A stretch of DNA of 64,000 nt, taken from positions 21,657 to 85,656 of the forward strand of contig DAIMXP010000013.1 in assembly GCA_036734945.1 (NCBI GenBank). Reading direction: 5' to 3'. Below the pieces are notes generated by a model. It saw only the letters and a program-made list of their open reading frames with translations, was not told where the DNA came from and did no database searches. This stretch comes from UBA4733 sp036734945 (GTDB taxonomy: Bacteria > Chloroflexota > UBA4733). Below are positions 25,719 through 35,159 of the stretch, in pieces. Position 1 is the first letter of the stretch. Each line of letters opens with the position of its first letter. The position numbers and the translations under genes were made by a program.

Positions 25719-26625
25719 AGTACACTCTCGCTGCTGACAGGCGGAAGATCACGAAGGTGATGGCAATGAGGATCAAGAAGGCCACCCAGCCCATCGCCGC
25801 GGCGTAGCCCATCTGCCCCTCCTGAAAGGCGCGCTTGTAGAGAAACAGCACGTAGAAGAGCGTGGCGTTGTTGGGGCCGCCGTTCGTCATGAGATAACCC
25901 TGGGCGAAGATCTGGAAAGTTCCGATGAAGCCGGTCAGCGCATTGAAGAGGATTACCGGCGAGACCAGGGGGATCGTGACGTGGCGCAGCCGCGTCCACC
26001 AGCCGGCACCGTCCACTGCTGCGGCATCCAGCAGGTCGCGCGGCACGCCTTGCAGCCCCGCCAGGAAGATCAGCATGGCGCCGCCGCCGCTGGACCAGAG
26101 GCTCATGAGCAGCAACGACGGCACGGCGAGTTGCTCGTCAAAGATCCAGCTCTGCTTAGGGATATGCAGGATCGCCAGACCCATGTTGAGAATACCGAAG
26201 TTGGGGTTGAACAGCCACAGCCAGACGATCGAGGTGGCGACCGCCGGCAGGATTACCGGCAAGTAGAAGATCGTCCGAAACACCCTCACGCCTCGAATGC
26301 GCTGGTTGAGCAGAAGCGCCAGAACGAAGCTGGCAACCAGGTGCAAAGGCACGGCAACGACGGTGTAGTACGCCGTGACGCGCAGCGCTTGCCAGAGAAG
26401 CGGGTCGTCGACCATGTGCTGAAAGTTGGCGACCCCCACCCAGGAAGGCGATGAAATCAGGCTCCAATCAGTGAAGGCGATGGCAAGCGAAGCCAGCATC
26501 GGGCCGAGCACCCAGATGATAAAACCCAGGATCGCCGGTAGGGCAAAGAGGATGCCGAAGCCCGCCTCCCGCCGCCGGACGGTCCACCAGGAAGGACGAA
26601 CGAGGGGAAGGGCGGCGCTGCTCAT
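25699..26625 (-). CDS. CUT1 sugar ABC transporter permease, MalF/UgpA type
   Basis: About 308 residues, six hydrophobic segments, with the EAA motif LLDAAAVDGAGWWTRLRHVT and the conserved YLPVILPAVATSIVWLWLFN. The ATG at 26625 overlaps the stop of the binding-protein gene (ATGA), so translation is coupled; this decides the start over an ATG nine bases upstream. It forms the heterodimeric pore with the 24831 product. Confidence 0.93.
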   Translation of the reverse strand: MSSAALPLVRPSWWTVRRREAGFGILFALPAILGFIIWVLGPMLASLAIAFTDWSLISSPSWVGVANFQHMVDDPLLWQALRVTAYYTVVAVPLHLVASFVLALLLNQRIRGVRVFRTIFYLPVILPAVATSIVWLWLFNPNFGILNMGLAILHIPKQSWIFDEQLAVPSLLLMSLWSSGGGAMLIFLAGLQGVPRDLLDAAAVDGAGWWTRLRHVTIPLVSPVILFNALTGFIGTFQIFAQGYLMTNGGPNNATLFYVLFLYKRAFQEGQMGYAAAMGWVAFLILIAITFVIFRLSAARVYYEVRRR

Positions 26626-28124
26626 TGGCCCCACCCAGGATTAATCGTGAGCCAGGCAGCGTCCACCGTCGGGGCGCAGTTCTGTGCAGCCTTTTTCAGG
26701 GCGCCGTCGACCTGGGGAGTGATCCTGGTCATGGCGTCCTTGACGGTCGCTTTACCACTGAAGACGGGATCAAACGCCGGCTGGATCAGCAAGTCCCACG
26801 TCTCGTGGAAGGCGCCAAACTGCTTATAGAACGGCTGTTGCGTCCGGTTGACACTGCCGATGGCCGCCTCGACGAAATACTGCGGGTGGTGCTGGGCGGC
26901 GTCATCGACGTAGAGCTTGCGGTTAGCGCCAAAGAGGAAGTCGGTGGTGGTGCCCATCCAGAGGCCGGTCTGCAAGTTATAGAGGGACTGCTTGTTATCG
27001 ACCACGCTAAGGGCGAACTGCACGGCCTGTTCGGTATGTGGCGTCCGCGCCGACACACCGGCCGAGGGGGCGCCGACACCAGTGAAATAGGCGCCCTGCC
27101 AGACAGGAATGACGCCGATTCGCAGGTCAAAGGAAGGCGGCTGATCGGTCAGTTGTTGCAACGCCCACTGGCCATCAACATACATGGCGATCCGACCGGT
27201 CATGAACTCCTGGATGCCCGTAGTGCCGGTTAGGTCCGACGGCATGGGCGCTACTTTATCCTTGGTCGCCAGGTCAGCAATCGCCTGCATCGGCTCGGTG
27301 AAGGCGGGGTCAGTCAACTGGCTCTGCTCGAAATTCTTGCCGAAGGGCGTAGAGCCGGTCTGATATATGAGGGCAAGGAGACTTTGATAGGTGCGTCCGG
27401 GAAGAACGCCCCAGGTTGCAGTGCCACCGCTACCGGCGTGGGTCAACTTCTGCGCGGTGGCGAGAAAAGCGTCCCAGTGCCAGGCCGTGTCCGGAGAATG
27501 CGGCGGCTCTGCGACACCCGCCTGCTTGAAGAGGTCGCTGTTGTAATAGAGTAGAATCGGCTCCAGCGAAATACCCGTACCGACGTATTTGTCCTGAAAC
27601 CACCATTGCGCAATAGGGTGCCACTTTGTCTTGGGGTCGACGTGTTGGCGGTCCAGGTAGGGTTTCTGGTCCAGCAGCAGGCCGCTGCAACTCCATTGAT
27701 AGCCGGAAGTAGGATTGATGTAGAACGTGTCTGGTCCCTGGTTGCCGGCGAAAGCCGTCTCGAACTTGGTGACGTAGTCTCCTGGCACGTATATCGGCGC
27801 GACCGCAACGTCTGGATGAGCGGCATTGTACGCAGCCACGAGCTTCTCGTCCGAGGCTTTTTCCTGCGGCGCGCCCCAGAACCAATAGGTCAGTTTGACC
27901 TTCGCGCCCGACGGCGCAACTGCGGCAACGGAGGCGGCCGTTGCTACGCTAACTGTGCTGTTCGTCTTCGCGGCAGTTGCCCCACTGGCTGCAGTCGTTG
28001 CCGCCGTTCCTGTTTTGGACACGGCAGTTCCAGTCGTCGCCGCAGCCGGTCCGCCGCAGGCGAGCAGCAGCACAGAACCAACGCCCGTGGCGACGGAGAT
28101 CAGGACGTGTCGTCGAGTCAGCAT
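26622..28124 (-). CDS. Sugar ABC transporter substrate-binding lipoprotein (SBP 1), intact
   Basis: 500 residues. N-terminus MLTRRHVLISVATGVGSVLL ends in a lipobox (LLAC at about residue 23), with a twin-arginine-like RR pair. A low-complexity Ala/Thr linker follows, then a family 1 solute-binding fold (KLTYWFWGAPQEKASDEKLV; MTGRIAMYVDGQWALQQL). It sits directly upstream of the permease genes with a four-base overlap and is the only one of five binding proteins to do so. Its closest relative in the window is the nonsense-bearing SBP 2. Confidence 0.93.
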   Translation of the reverse strand: MLTRRHVLISVATGVGSVLLLACGGPAAATTGTAVSKTGTAATTAASGATAAKTNSTVSVATAASVAAVAPSGAKVKLTYWFWGAPQEKASDEKLVAAYNAAHPDVAVAPIYVPGDYVTKFETAFAGNQGPDTFYINPTSGYQWSCSGLLLDQKPYLDRQHVDPKTKWHPIAQWWFQDKYVGTGISLEPILLYYNSDLFKQAGVAEPPHSPDTAWHWDAFLATAQKLTHAGSGGTATWGVLPGRTYQSLLALIYQTGSTPFGKNFEQSQLTDPAFTEPMQAIADLATKDKVAPMPSDLTGTTGIQEFMTGRIAMYVDGQWALQQLTDQPPSFDLRIGVIPVWQGAYFTGVGAPSAGVSARTPHTEQAVQFALSVVDNKQSLYNLQTGLWMGTTTDFLFGANRKLYVDDAAQHHPQYFVEAAIGSVNRTQQPFYKQFGAFHETWDLLIQPAFDPVFSGKATVKDAMTRITPQVDGALKKAAQNCAPTVDAAWLTINPGWGQ

Positions 28125-28227
28125 GTTAATTCCTTGGCCTTTCCTTGTACCTACACGTCGCCAGTTTGCGCAGTCGACTCGCCCAGTGCAAGGCCTTCGG
28201 TTCCCAAAAAGTTCGCTGTCCGTTCAG

Positions 28228-29841
28228 TTACCGGATGCGGTTGCCCAGCCAGGGGCGCTCCGCCCAAGGGAGGACGCCGCAACGGGCCGCGAAGTCGTCG
28301 TAGGCATGTTCCATCTTCCGGGTGGTATCCTGATAGTAACTGCTGAGGTCGTGCAACTCGGTGCGGTCTTCGGCAATGTCATACAGTTCCCACGGTCCGG
28401 GGAACCGGGCGACCAGCTTGAAGTTGGCGAGGCGGACAGCCTTGTTACCCTCGTGTTCCCAGTAAATCGCCTGTTGTCGCGTCCAACTGTCACCGCGCAA
28501 AGCGGGCAGCAGGCTCTCGCCTGCTGGCGGCAAGATCTCGCGGCCCTCGTAGCTCTCCGGATAGGGCGCGCCGGCCGCTGCCAACAGCGTCGGCATGATG
28601 TCGATGAAGTGACACGGCTCGTGGACAATGCGACCCGGCTCGATCACGCCCGGCCAGTGGACGATCATCGGGGTGGAGATACCGCCCTCGTGGGCCCAAT
28701 GCTTGAAGAGACGGAAGGGCGTATTGCTGGCATTGGCCCAGGGCAGGTCGTAGCTCATGTAGGTGTCTTCGCCGCCCGGCAGCCAGTCTCGTCGATTGCC
28801 GATGCGCATGGGCTGGTGATCGCGGGTGTGATGGAGTTGGAAGCCCTTCATGCCGTCCTCCATCAGGAACTCGGCACAGCCGCCATTGTCGGAGAGGAAG
28901 ATCACCATGGTGTTGTCTTCAACCCCTTGCCGCCGCAGTTCCGCCAGCACGCGGGCGATGCCCTGGTCCATGCTGTCGATCTGGGCGGCATACACGGCCA
29001 TGCGCAGGTCTTCCCAGTCCGGGTCAGCAATGTCTGACCAGGGTGGCGCCTTCTCGTCACGCGGGGAGATCGCCCACTTGCGACTGAGGATGCCGCTGTC
29101 CCGGAGCACCTCGTGGCGCTGCGTGCGCAGGGTATCCCAGCCCTGACGGTAGCGCCCAACGTAGCGGGCGATATCTTCCGGCAAGGCATGCAACGGCCAG
29201 TGCGGCGCGTTGAAGGCGAGGTGCAAAAAGAAGGGTTGATCCTCCCCTGCTCGCTGCTGCAGCATCTTCACCGCTTCGTCCGCCACGGCGTCGGTGAAGT
29301 AGTAGCTATCGCCTTCCGGTTCGATCATGGTGTCGTCGCGCAGCAGCACGTGCGGGTTGAAGTAGCTGACGGCGCCGGCCAGCGTGCCGTAGAAGTGGTC
29401 GAAGCCGCGCTGGCGGGGCGTCGGGTAGCCGGGGATGCCGGGGATCCATTGCGCGGGATTGGAGCCGAAGTGGCCGCCGACGTGCCATTTGCCGGACATC
29501 AGCGTGCGGTAGCCGGCGAGGCGCAGGACCTCGGTGATCGTGACACAGCGATCGTTCAAATACCCCTGGTATCCCGGCACGCCCATATCGGCAACCATGT
29601 GCCCGACGCCGGACTGGTGGGGGTACAGTCCAGTGAGCAAGGCCGCCCTGCTGGGACAGCAGCGGGCGCAGTTGTAGGCCTGGCTGAAGCGCATGCCGCC
29701 CTTGGCGAGGCCGTCAATGGTCGGCGTGCGGATCTCCGAGCCGAAGCAGCCGAGGTCCGAATAGCCCATATCGTCGGCTAGGATCAATATGACGTTCGGC
29801 CGCCGTTGCTCGGATGTGCCCGCTGCCTGTTGTGCTACCAC
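28228..29841 (-). CDS. Type I sulfatase (arylsulfatase family)
   Basis: Begins RPNVILILADDMGYSDLGCF with the two metal-binding Asp residues. The CCPSRAALLTG motif near residue 60 contains the C-x-P-S-R sequence whose Cys is converted to formylglycine by FGE. Later motifs: SGKWHVGGHFG, LAFNAPHWPL and FLSDNGG. GTG at 29841 is preferred since AGGAG precedes it and family similarity starts just after; an ATG at 29940 extends the frame. No classical signal peptide is visible. Placed between two binding-protein genes, it suggests use of sulfated glycans or sulfated sugars. Confidence 0.9.
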   Translation of the reverse strand: MVAQQAAGTSEQRRPNVILILADDMGYSDLGCFGSEIRTPTIDGLAKGGMRFSQAYNCARCCPSRAALLTGLYPHQSGVGHMVADMGVPGYQGYLNDRCVTITEVLRLAGYRTLMSGKWHVGGHFGSNPAQWIPGIPGYPTPRQRGFDHFYGTLAGAVSYFNPHVLLRDDTMIEPEGDSYYFTDAVADEAVKMLQQRAGEDQPFFLHLAFNAPHWPLHALPEDIARYVGRYRQGWDTLRTQRHEVLRDSGILSRKWAISPRDEKAPPWSDIADPDWEDLRMAVYAAQIDSMDQGIARVLAELRRQGVEDNTMVIFLSDNGGCAEFLMEDGMKGFQLHHTRDHQPMRIGNRRDWLPGGEDTYMSYDLPWANASNTPFRLFKHWAHEGGISTPMIVHWPGVIEPGRIVHEPCHFIDIMPTLLAAAGAPYPESYEGREILPPAGESLLPALRGDSWTRQQAIYWEHEGNKAVRLANFKLVARFPGPWELYDIAEDRTELHDLSSYYQDTTRKMEHAYDDFAARCGVLPWAERPWLGNRIR

Positions 29842-29959
29842 GTGCTCTCTACTCCTAATCACAGCCGCGATGGAATCTGCATGCCGGTCCGAGATCGGCT
29901 CTGCGGGTTTCATCGTGGCTTGAGTGTCTTCATCAACCATCCAGTGACGTCCGCGGCCC

Positions 29960-31474
29960 TCACTTGCCCCAGTTCGGATCGATGGATAGCCAGGCAGCGT
30001 TCGTGGTCGGCGGGCAGCTTGCCGCTGCTTTCTTCAGGGCGCTATCCACCTGCGGCGCGATCCTCGCCATGGCGTCTTTGACCGGCGTCTTGCCGGTGAA
30101 CGCTGGTTGCAGTGCAGGCTGGATGATGAGATCCCAGGTTTCGTGGAAGGCTCCGAACTGCTTGTAGTAGGGCTGCCGTGTCAGGTTGACGCTACCGATC
30201 GCTGCTTCGACGTAGCCCGGTGGGTGATGTTGCGGAAAGTCGTCGACGTAGAGCTTTCGGCTTGCACCGAAGAGGAAGTCGGCGTTATTCCCCATCCACA
30301 AGCCGCTTTGCAGGTTGGGGAGCGATTTGGCGTCATCGATTTCGCTGAATGTGAAGTCGATGGCTTGATCGGGGTGGGCCGTCTTGGCGAATACGCCCAC
30401 CGGTGGCGAGGTGATCACGGTTTTGAAGGTACCGCCGGGTCACACCGGTATCACGGCGATGCGCAGATCAAAAGGTGGCGGGGTATCGGTCAGCGTCACC
30501 AACGACCACTGCCCGTCCATATACATGGCGACTTTGCCGGTCAGGAACGCTTGCAAGCCGCTGGTGCCGGTGAGATCGGACGGCAAAGGTGCGACTTTCT
30601 CCTTGAGGGCAAGATCGGCGACCGCCTGCACCGGATCGGTAAAGGAAGGGACGGTCAACTGGCTCTGGTCGAAGTTCTGGCCGAAGGGCATGGCGTCCAG
30701 TTGAAACTCGAACGGCAGCAAATCCTGCCAGTTATCAAGCACAACCGCTCCCCAAACCGCCGAGGTCCCACTGCCTTTCGTGAGCATGTGCGCGGTAGCG
30801 ACGAATTCGTCCCATTTCCAGGCGCTGGCCGGGGAATTCGGCGGCGCGGGCACGCCTGCCGCCTTGAAGAGGTCGTTGTTGTAGTACAGGAGGATGGGTT
30901 CAGTGGCGCTGCCGGTACCCATGTACTTGGCGTGGTACCACCATTGCGCCTCGGGATGCCAGCGGGTGCTCGGGTCGATCTTCTGGCGGTCCAGATACGG
31001 TTTCTGATCCAGCGGCAAGCCGCTACAACTCCAACGGTAAAAAGAAGGCTCGTCGATCCGGAATACATCCGGCGCCTGGTCACCCGCGACAGCAGTCTCA
31101 AACTTGGTGACGTAATCTGCTGGCACCTGCACCGGAGTGACCTCGACACCGGGGTGGGCAGCGTTATAGCCGGCAACCACTTTCCCATCCGAGGCTTTCT
31201 GCTGCAAGGTGCCCCAGAACCAGTAGGTGATCTTGATCGTCGCACCGGACTTCACAGCCGACGCCGGAGGGGCGGAGACTGTCACCTGGGCCGTCGAGCC
31301 CGCCGTCGCTGCAGCGGCGGGCTTTGTGGTGCTGACGGTGGCCGAGCCAGCAATGGAACGGCCCGTGGTCGTGGTCACCAAGCCACCGCAAGCGGCTAGG
31401 AGCGATGCACCGCCCACCGCCACGGCAGCGAGAATCAGACGGCGCCGGGATACTCCTATGGGTAACGTATTCAT
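29960..31474 (-). pseudogene. Sugar ABC substrate-binding lipoprotein (SBP 2) with in-frame TGA
   Basis: A paralogue of SBP 1 with the same layout: RR pair and lipobox (SLLAACGG), Ala/Thr linker, ITYWFWGTLQQKASDGKVVA, and FDLRIAVIPV. At 30442-30440 a TGA occurs exactly where SBP 1 has Trp (VIPVWQGAYF), and the same frame then continues for 160 codons to a family-like end (WLSIDPNWGK). One base change from TGG explains it. ATG at 31474, preceded by AGGAGAG, is the likely start. Either an inactivated duplicate or a sequencing error. Confidence 0.85.
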
Positions 31475-31560
31475 TGGCCCGCTCTCCTGTCGGCACTGGT
31501 AAGCGTCCGGCACTCACGTTTGTGCCTCCCTATAAGTGACTCCTGTTCGGACTTGTTTGG

Positions 31561-33019
31561 TTATGACTTGAACATGGAGGCTGCCTGTTGCTTAATCATC
31601 GTCGCCAGTGTCTTGGCGTCCTTACTGTCATCCCAGAGCGAGTCCATGTCTTTATTCACGACTTCCTCTTGAATCTGGGGCCAGTTGACGCTCACAGGGT
31701 CACGCACGACATAGTCATCTGCGCTGACAAAACTGTTGGAGTGTTCAGGTGATTGACCAGGGTGGAGGAAATCCGGCGAGTGCAGAATGGAGATGCGGGC
31801 TGGGGTGGTGATGCCCGCCCTTGCTGCCACTCGCTCAGACTCGGCGTTGCACAGCCATTGCAAGAATTGCCAGGCGGCGTCGTGCTGCTTGGATTGCGCC
31901 GTGATAGCCCAGGCGGTCCCACCGCCACCTGTGCCGCGCTTGGTGGCGTGCCCCAACGGCATCGCGCCGACATCCCATTTGAATTTCAGACTCTTCCGAT
32001 AGTTCCCAACGAGGTTCGGGTTATCCACGATCATGCCGACACGACTGCTGGCGAATAGCTGCAACGAGCCTTCCTGACCCTCAATGGCGGGCGGAGGAGC
32101 GACTTTGTGCTTGTAGATCATGTCCTGCAGGAACTGCATCGCCTCGGTCGCAGCGGAGGAATCCAGGGCAATGCTTGTCGCCTCGCCGTTGGCGTCCTGG
32201 TTCACCACTGCGCCACCATTGGAGTAGACGAAGGTCGCCCACGGACGCCAGGCGCGGTTTATAAGGCATCCCCAGACGGTCGTCTTGCCACCTTCCTGTT
32301 TCGTGAGTTTCTGGGCGGCTGCGAGATAGGCGGCAAAGGTCCACGTGGTGTCCGACCAATCTGCTGGGATCGGCGGAATGCCGGCGGATTGAAACAGATC
32401 GACATTGTAGAAGATCTGTTGACTGCCGTAATCACGCGGCAGCGCGTACATCTTCCCCTGCCAGACGTTCAACGCCAGGGCCTGGGGCAGATAGTCCGTT
32501 GGGTCATATTTGTCGCGGCTGATATAGGCGTCCAGCGGATAACCGATATTCTTCGCCACCAGAGCCGGAATGGGGATGTTTTCCTGCAGATACCAGAAGA
32601 CATCGGGCGGCGTTCCACCGGCCAGCTCGATGAGCAGTTCCTGATTGAAGTTGCCGGTCACCAGGGGGGGATTGGCGACGACGCGCGCCTGGGACTTGTT
32701 GAAGCCGTCGGCGACCCCCATTGTAGACCTGAACCCGGGGCAGATTGGCGCCGGCAAAGAGGAACGTGACAGGGACTGCGCCAGCGGCCGGCTTACCACC
32801 GGCTGCTGGCTGCACGGCCGAAGTGGCTGTGCTGGCACGGGTGTTCGCCAGAACGCTGCCAGCCAAGGTAGCCGACGCTGCTGGCGAACCGACGGTGTTC
32901 GTCGCCACCGCGTTCCTGGCGCAGGCGCTGAGCGGCAAGGCAGTTACCCCAACGGTGACTAGAACTCGCCGCAAGACGGCCCGCCGCGTTGCTCCCATGG
33001 CTTCTTTCCCATTGTTCAC
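31561..33019 (-). pseudogene. Sugar ABC substrate-binding lipoprotein (SBP 3) with frameshift
   Basis: The N-terminal part (ATRRAVLRRVLVTVGVTALP, lipobox LSAC, then PVTFLFAGANLPRVQVYNG) and the body (GVADGFNKSQ, VTGNFNQELLIELAGGTPPD, and on to the end) are in different frames. Removing one base from the five-C run at 32715-32719 (GGGGG on the coding strand) joins them as VQVYNGVADGFNKSQ, the expected family sequence. The body lacks no other expected region. A homopolymer indel is typical of either pseudogene decay or read error. Confidence 0.85.
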
Positions 33020-33381
33020 CTGATTTGCGCCTACCGGGCGGAGGGCATCAGCCTCGGCAATGTGGCAAGTGGCGCAGCGATGGCGGTGCCCACTTCCTGC
33101 TGCATGGTCAGCCAGTTCGCGCCGTTGCTAGTTTGAGTACCCCTAACAGCAAATGCAAGGCGTTTCGCGCCCAATGAGTTCCATGTGAGTTCGGGATTAA
33201 AGGATCAGACCCCTTTGCGATCGGGAGTGCGCCGCAACATGTTTCATAGCGGCCGGAGGCAGTGTCACCGGAGGGGCATGCCCTCTCCCGACGCCAGCAG
33301 TCAAACAAAGTAGTGCGCAGCGAGCGGGCATCGCGATGCGCCGCGAACTCGTCGTAGGCGTGTTCCAATATCGGTCCGATG
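33020..33381. other. Gap without a complete gene; possible tail of a lost sulfatase
   Basis: On the minus strand around 33310-33371 a frame reads ILEHAYDEFAAHRDA, close to KMEHAYDDFAARCGV at the C-terminus of the sulfatase at 28228. The rest of that gene is absent. The remainder, including AAAGGATCAGACCCCTTT near 33198, shows nothing else I can name. Confidence 0.35.
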
Positions 33382-34137
33382 CTACCCTTTGCCGTCCAGC
33401 CCCGCCAGCAAGAAGTGATGGCAGTCCCGCAGCGCACCTTCCAGGTCGCTGCCGCTCTCTTCATCGGCGCAGACCCAGCCGTCATACTGGATGTCCCGGA
33501 GCGCGGCGAAGATCGGCGCGAAGTCGATCGCGCCCTGTCCGAGCACCCGCCACTGGCCGTCCGCATAGTCTTTGGCATGGATATTGTCGACCACCTGGCG
33601 AAACTCGCGGATGATACCGGCTACGTCCGTGACGCCGGATTTCACCAGGTGCGCGGTATCCACCGTCAGCCCGATTGATTGACCGTCTGTAGCGGCGAAA
33701 AAGCGGGCGATCTCGTCGCGCGTCATGACGAGTTGGTTGAAGTGGTGATGCAACGACAGCTTCGTGCCCGCTGCCTGCGCTTCCCGGCCCAGGTCCGAAA
33801 GGGTCTGAGCACACTGCTCGATGCTGCGCTCCGGCGAGTCCTGCCGGGGCTCGTCGAGGACTACCACTATCAACGCGGTGCGCAGCACACCGGCGAACTG
33901 GATGACGCGGCGCAGTTGCGTCAGGCCGGTTTCATCCAGGCGGGCGCCGACGATGAGGCCGGAGGCGACGCCGGGCACGGCTTGCCAGCGGTCGCGGAAG
34001 CGCTCCGGCTGGTCGAGGTCAGCCTGATACTGACCGAGCTTGAGTTGCAGGCCGTCGTAACCGGCGGCACGGAAGCTGTGGAACAGGTCGTCCTGCTCCT
34101 GCGCCTCCCGCGTGGGCTTGGAAAAGGCAACCTTCAT
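33382..34137 (-). CDS. Sugar phosphate isomerase/epimerase (xylose isomerase-like TIM barrel)
   Basis: 251 residues of the AP endonuclease 2/xylose isomerase-like fold: AAGYDGLQLKLGQ, LSLHHHFNQLV, GLTVDTAHLVKSG, NIHAKDY and YDGWVCADEE supply the His, Glu and Asp metal ligands. Members isomerise or epimerise keto sugars and inositol derivatives. The ATG overlaps the stop of the upstream oxidoreductase gene (ATGA), so the pair is coupled, a common arrangement in inositol- or sugar-oxidising pathways. Confidence 0.88.
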   Translation of the reverse strand: MKVAFSKPTREAQEQDDLFHSFRAAGYDGLQLKLGQYQADLDQPERFRDRWQAVPGVASGLIVGARLDETGLTQLRRVIQFAGVLRTALIVVVLDEPRQDSPERSIEQCAQTLSDLGREAQAAGTKLSLHHHFNQLVMTRDEIARFFAATDGQSIGLTVDTAHLVKSGVTDVAGIIREFRQVVDNIHAKDYADGQWRVLGQGAIDFAPIFAALRDIQYDGWVCADEESGSDLEGALRDCHHFLLAGLDGKG

Positions 34138-35143
34138 ACCGGCGCCCCTGCCGTGAAGGTGACCACCCGGCCCTCACGTGCCGATCGATAGGCCCCATCC
34201 AGCAGAGCGATGGTGCCCAGGTTGTCACGGCCGCTGTTCGGCGGAACGGTTCCCTCCTCCAGCGCGGTGAACAAGAGGTTGATGTCCACGAACGTCGCCT
34301 CCGGCTTGTTGCGCCCGCGCAGGGGATTCTCCCATTGCTCTACCGGCGTACTGCGGTGCTCGAGGTCGTAACGGGCCAGCCCGTCGTACTTGAGCACCAG
34401 CGATCCGGCTTCGCCGATGACCACGGTCTCGGTCTTGGAGACCGGCGAGGAGAAGCTCTCCACGAGGTTGGCGACGGCTCCGTTGGCGAAGGTGATCTGC
34501 ACAAAGCCGTCACTCTCACCGGTGGCATGAATGGACGGCGACGCATAGGTCGTACAGAGCAACGACGTGGCCTCCTCGGTCAACAGCCAGCGGAACCCAT
34601 CGAACCAGTGGACGCCCATCACGGAAAGGGCATGCCGTTTCGCGGTCACGCGCCAGCCGGTGTCCCGCCGCAACATCAGATCCTCGTGCAGGATGCCGCG
34701 CACCTTGCCGATTTTCCCTTCCGCAATCTGCTGCCGCGCCATCTCGAACGGGTAGTGGTAGGGAAAATTTGGTTCACGGCGAGCGTCACGCCCGCTTCTT
34801 CGCAGGTCTCGACCAGGCGACGCGCCTCAGCGTAGGAATTAGCCATCGGCTTCTCCACCATGATGTGCTTCCCGGCCTTTGCCAGCGCGGTCACGGCGGC
34901 TTCGCGCACATGGGTGGGGGTACTGACCACCGCTACCTCCCAGTCCGCCTCCGCCACCGCCGCTTCTATGGAAGTGAAGCCCTGCGGCACACCGTATTCG
35001 CTTTGCGCCCAGGCCACGCGCTCCGGGTTGACATCGCAGGCTGCCACCACATGCACACGCTCCGGGTGCGCTTGATAGGCCTCGAAATGCATGCGCGACA
35101 CCCCACCGCAGCCGACAATGGCGATCTTGTGCAGTGTGTTCAA
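34134..35143 (-). pseudogene. Gfo/Idh/MocA family oxidoreductase, copy 2, with frameshift
   Basis: N-terminal frame: HKIAIVGCGGVSRMHFEAYQ and the EKP motif as IMVEKPMANSY. The C-terminal frame starts around PYHYPFEMARQQIAEGKIGK and runs to FTAGAPV. Adding one A to the run near 34764-34770 restores one frame reading AVNQNFPYHYPFEMARQQ. TTG at 35143 is the likely start, eight bases after AAGGAG. Coupled to the downstream isomerase. Broken copy or sequencing error; the two halves look unmutated otherwise. Confidence 0.85.
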
Positions 35144-35159
35144 TACCCTCACTCCTTCG

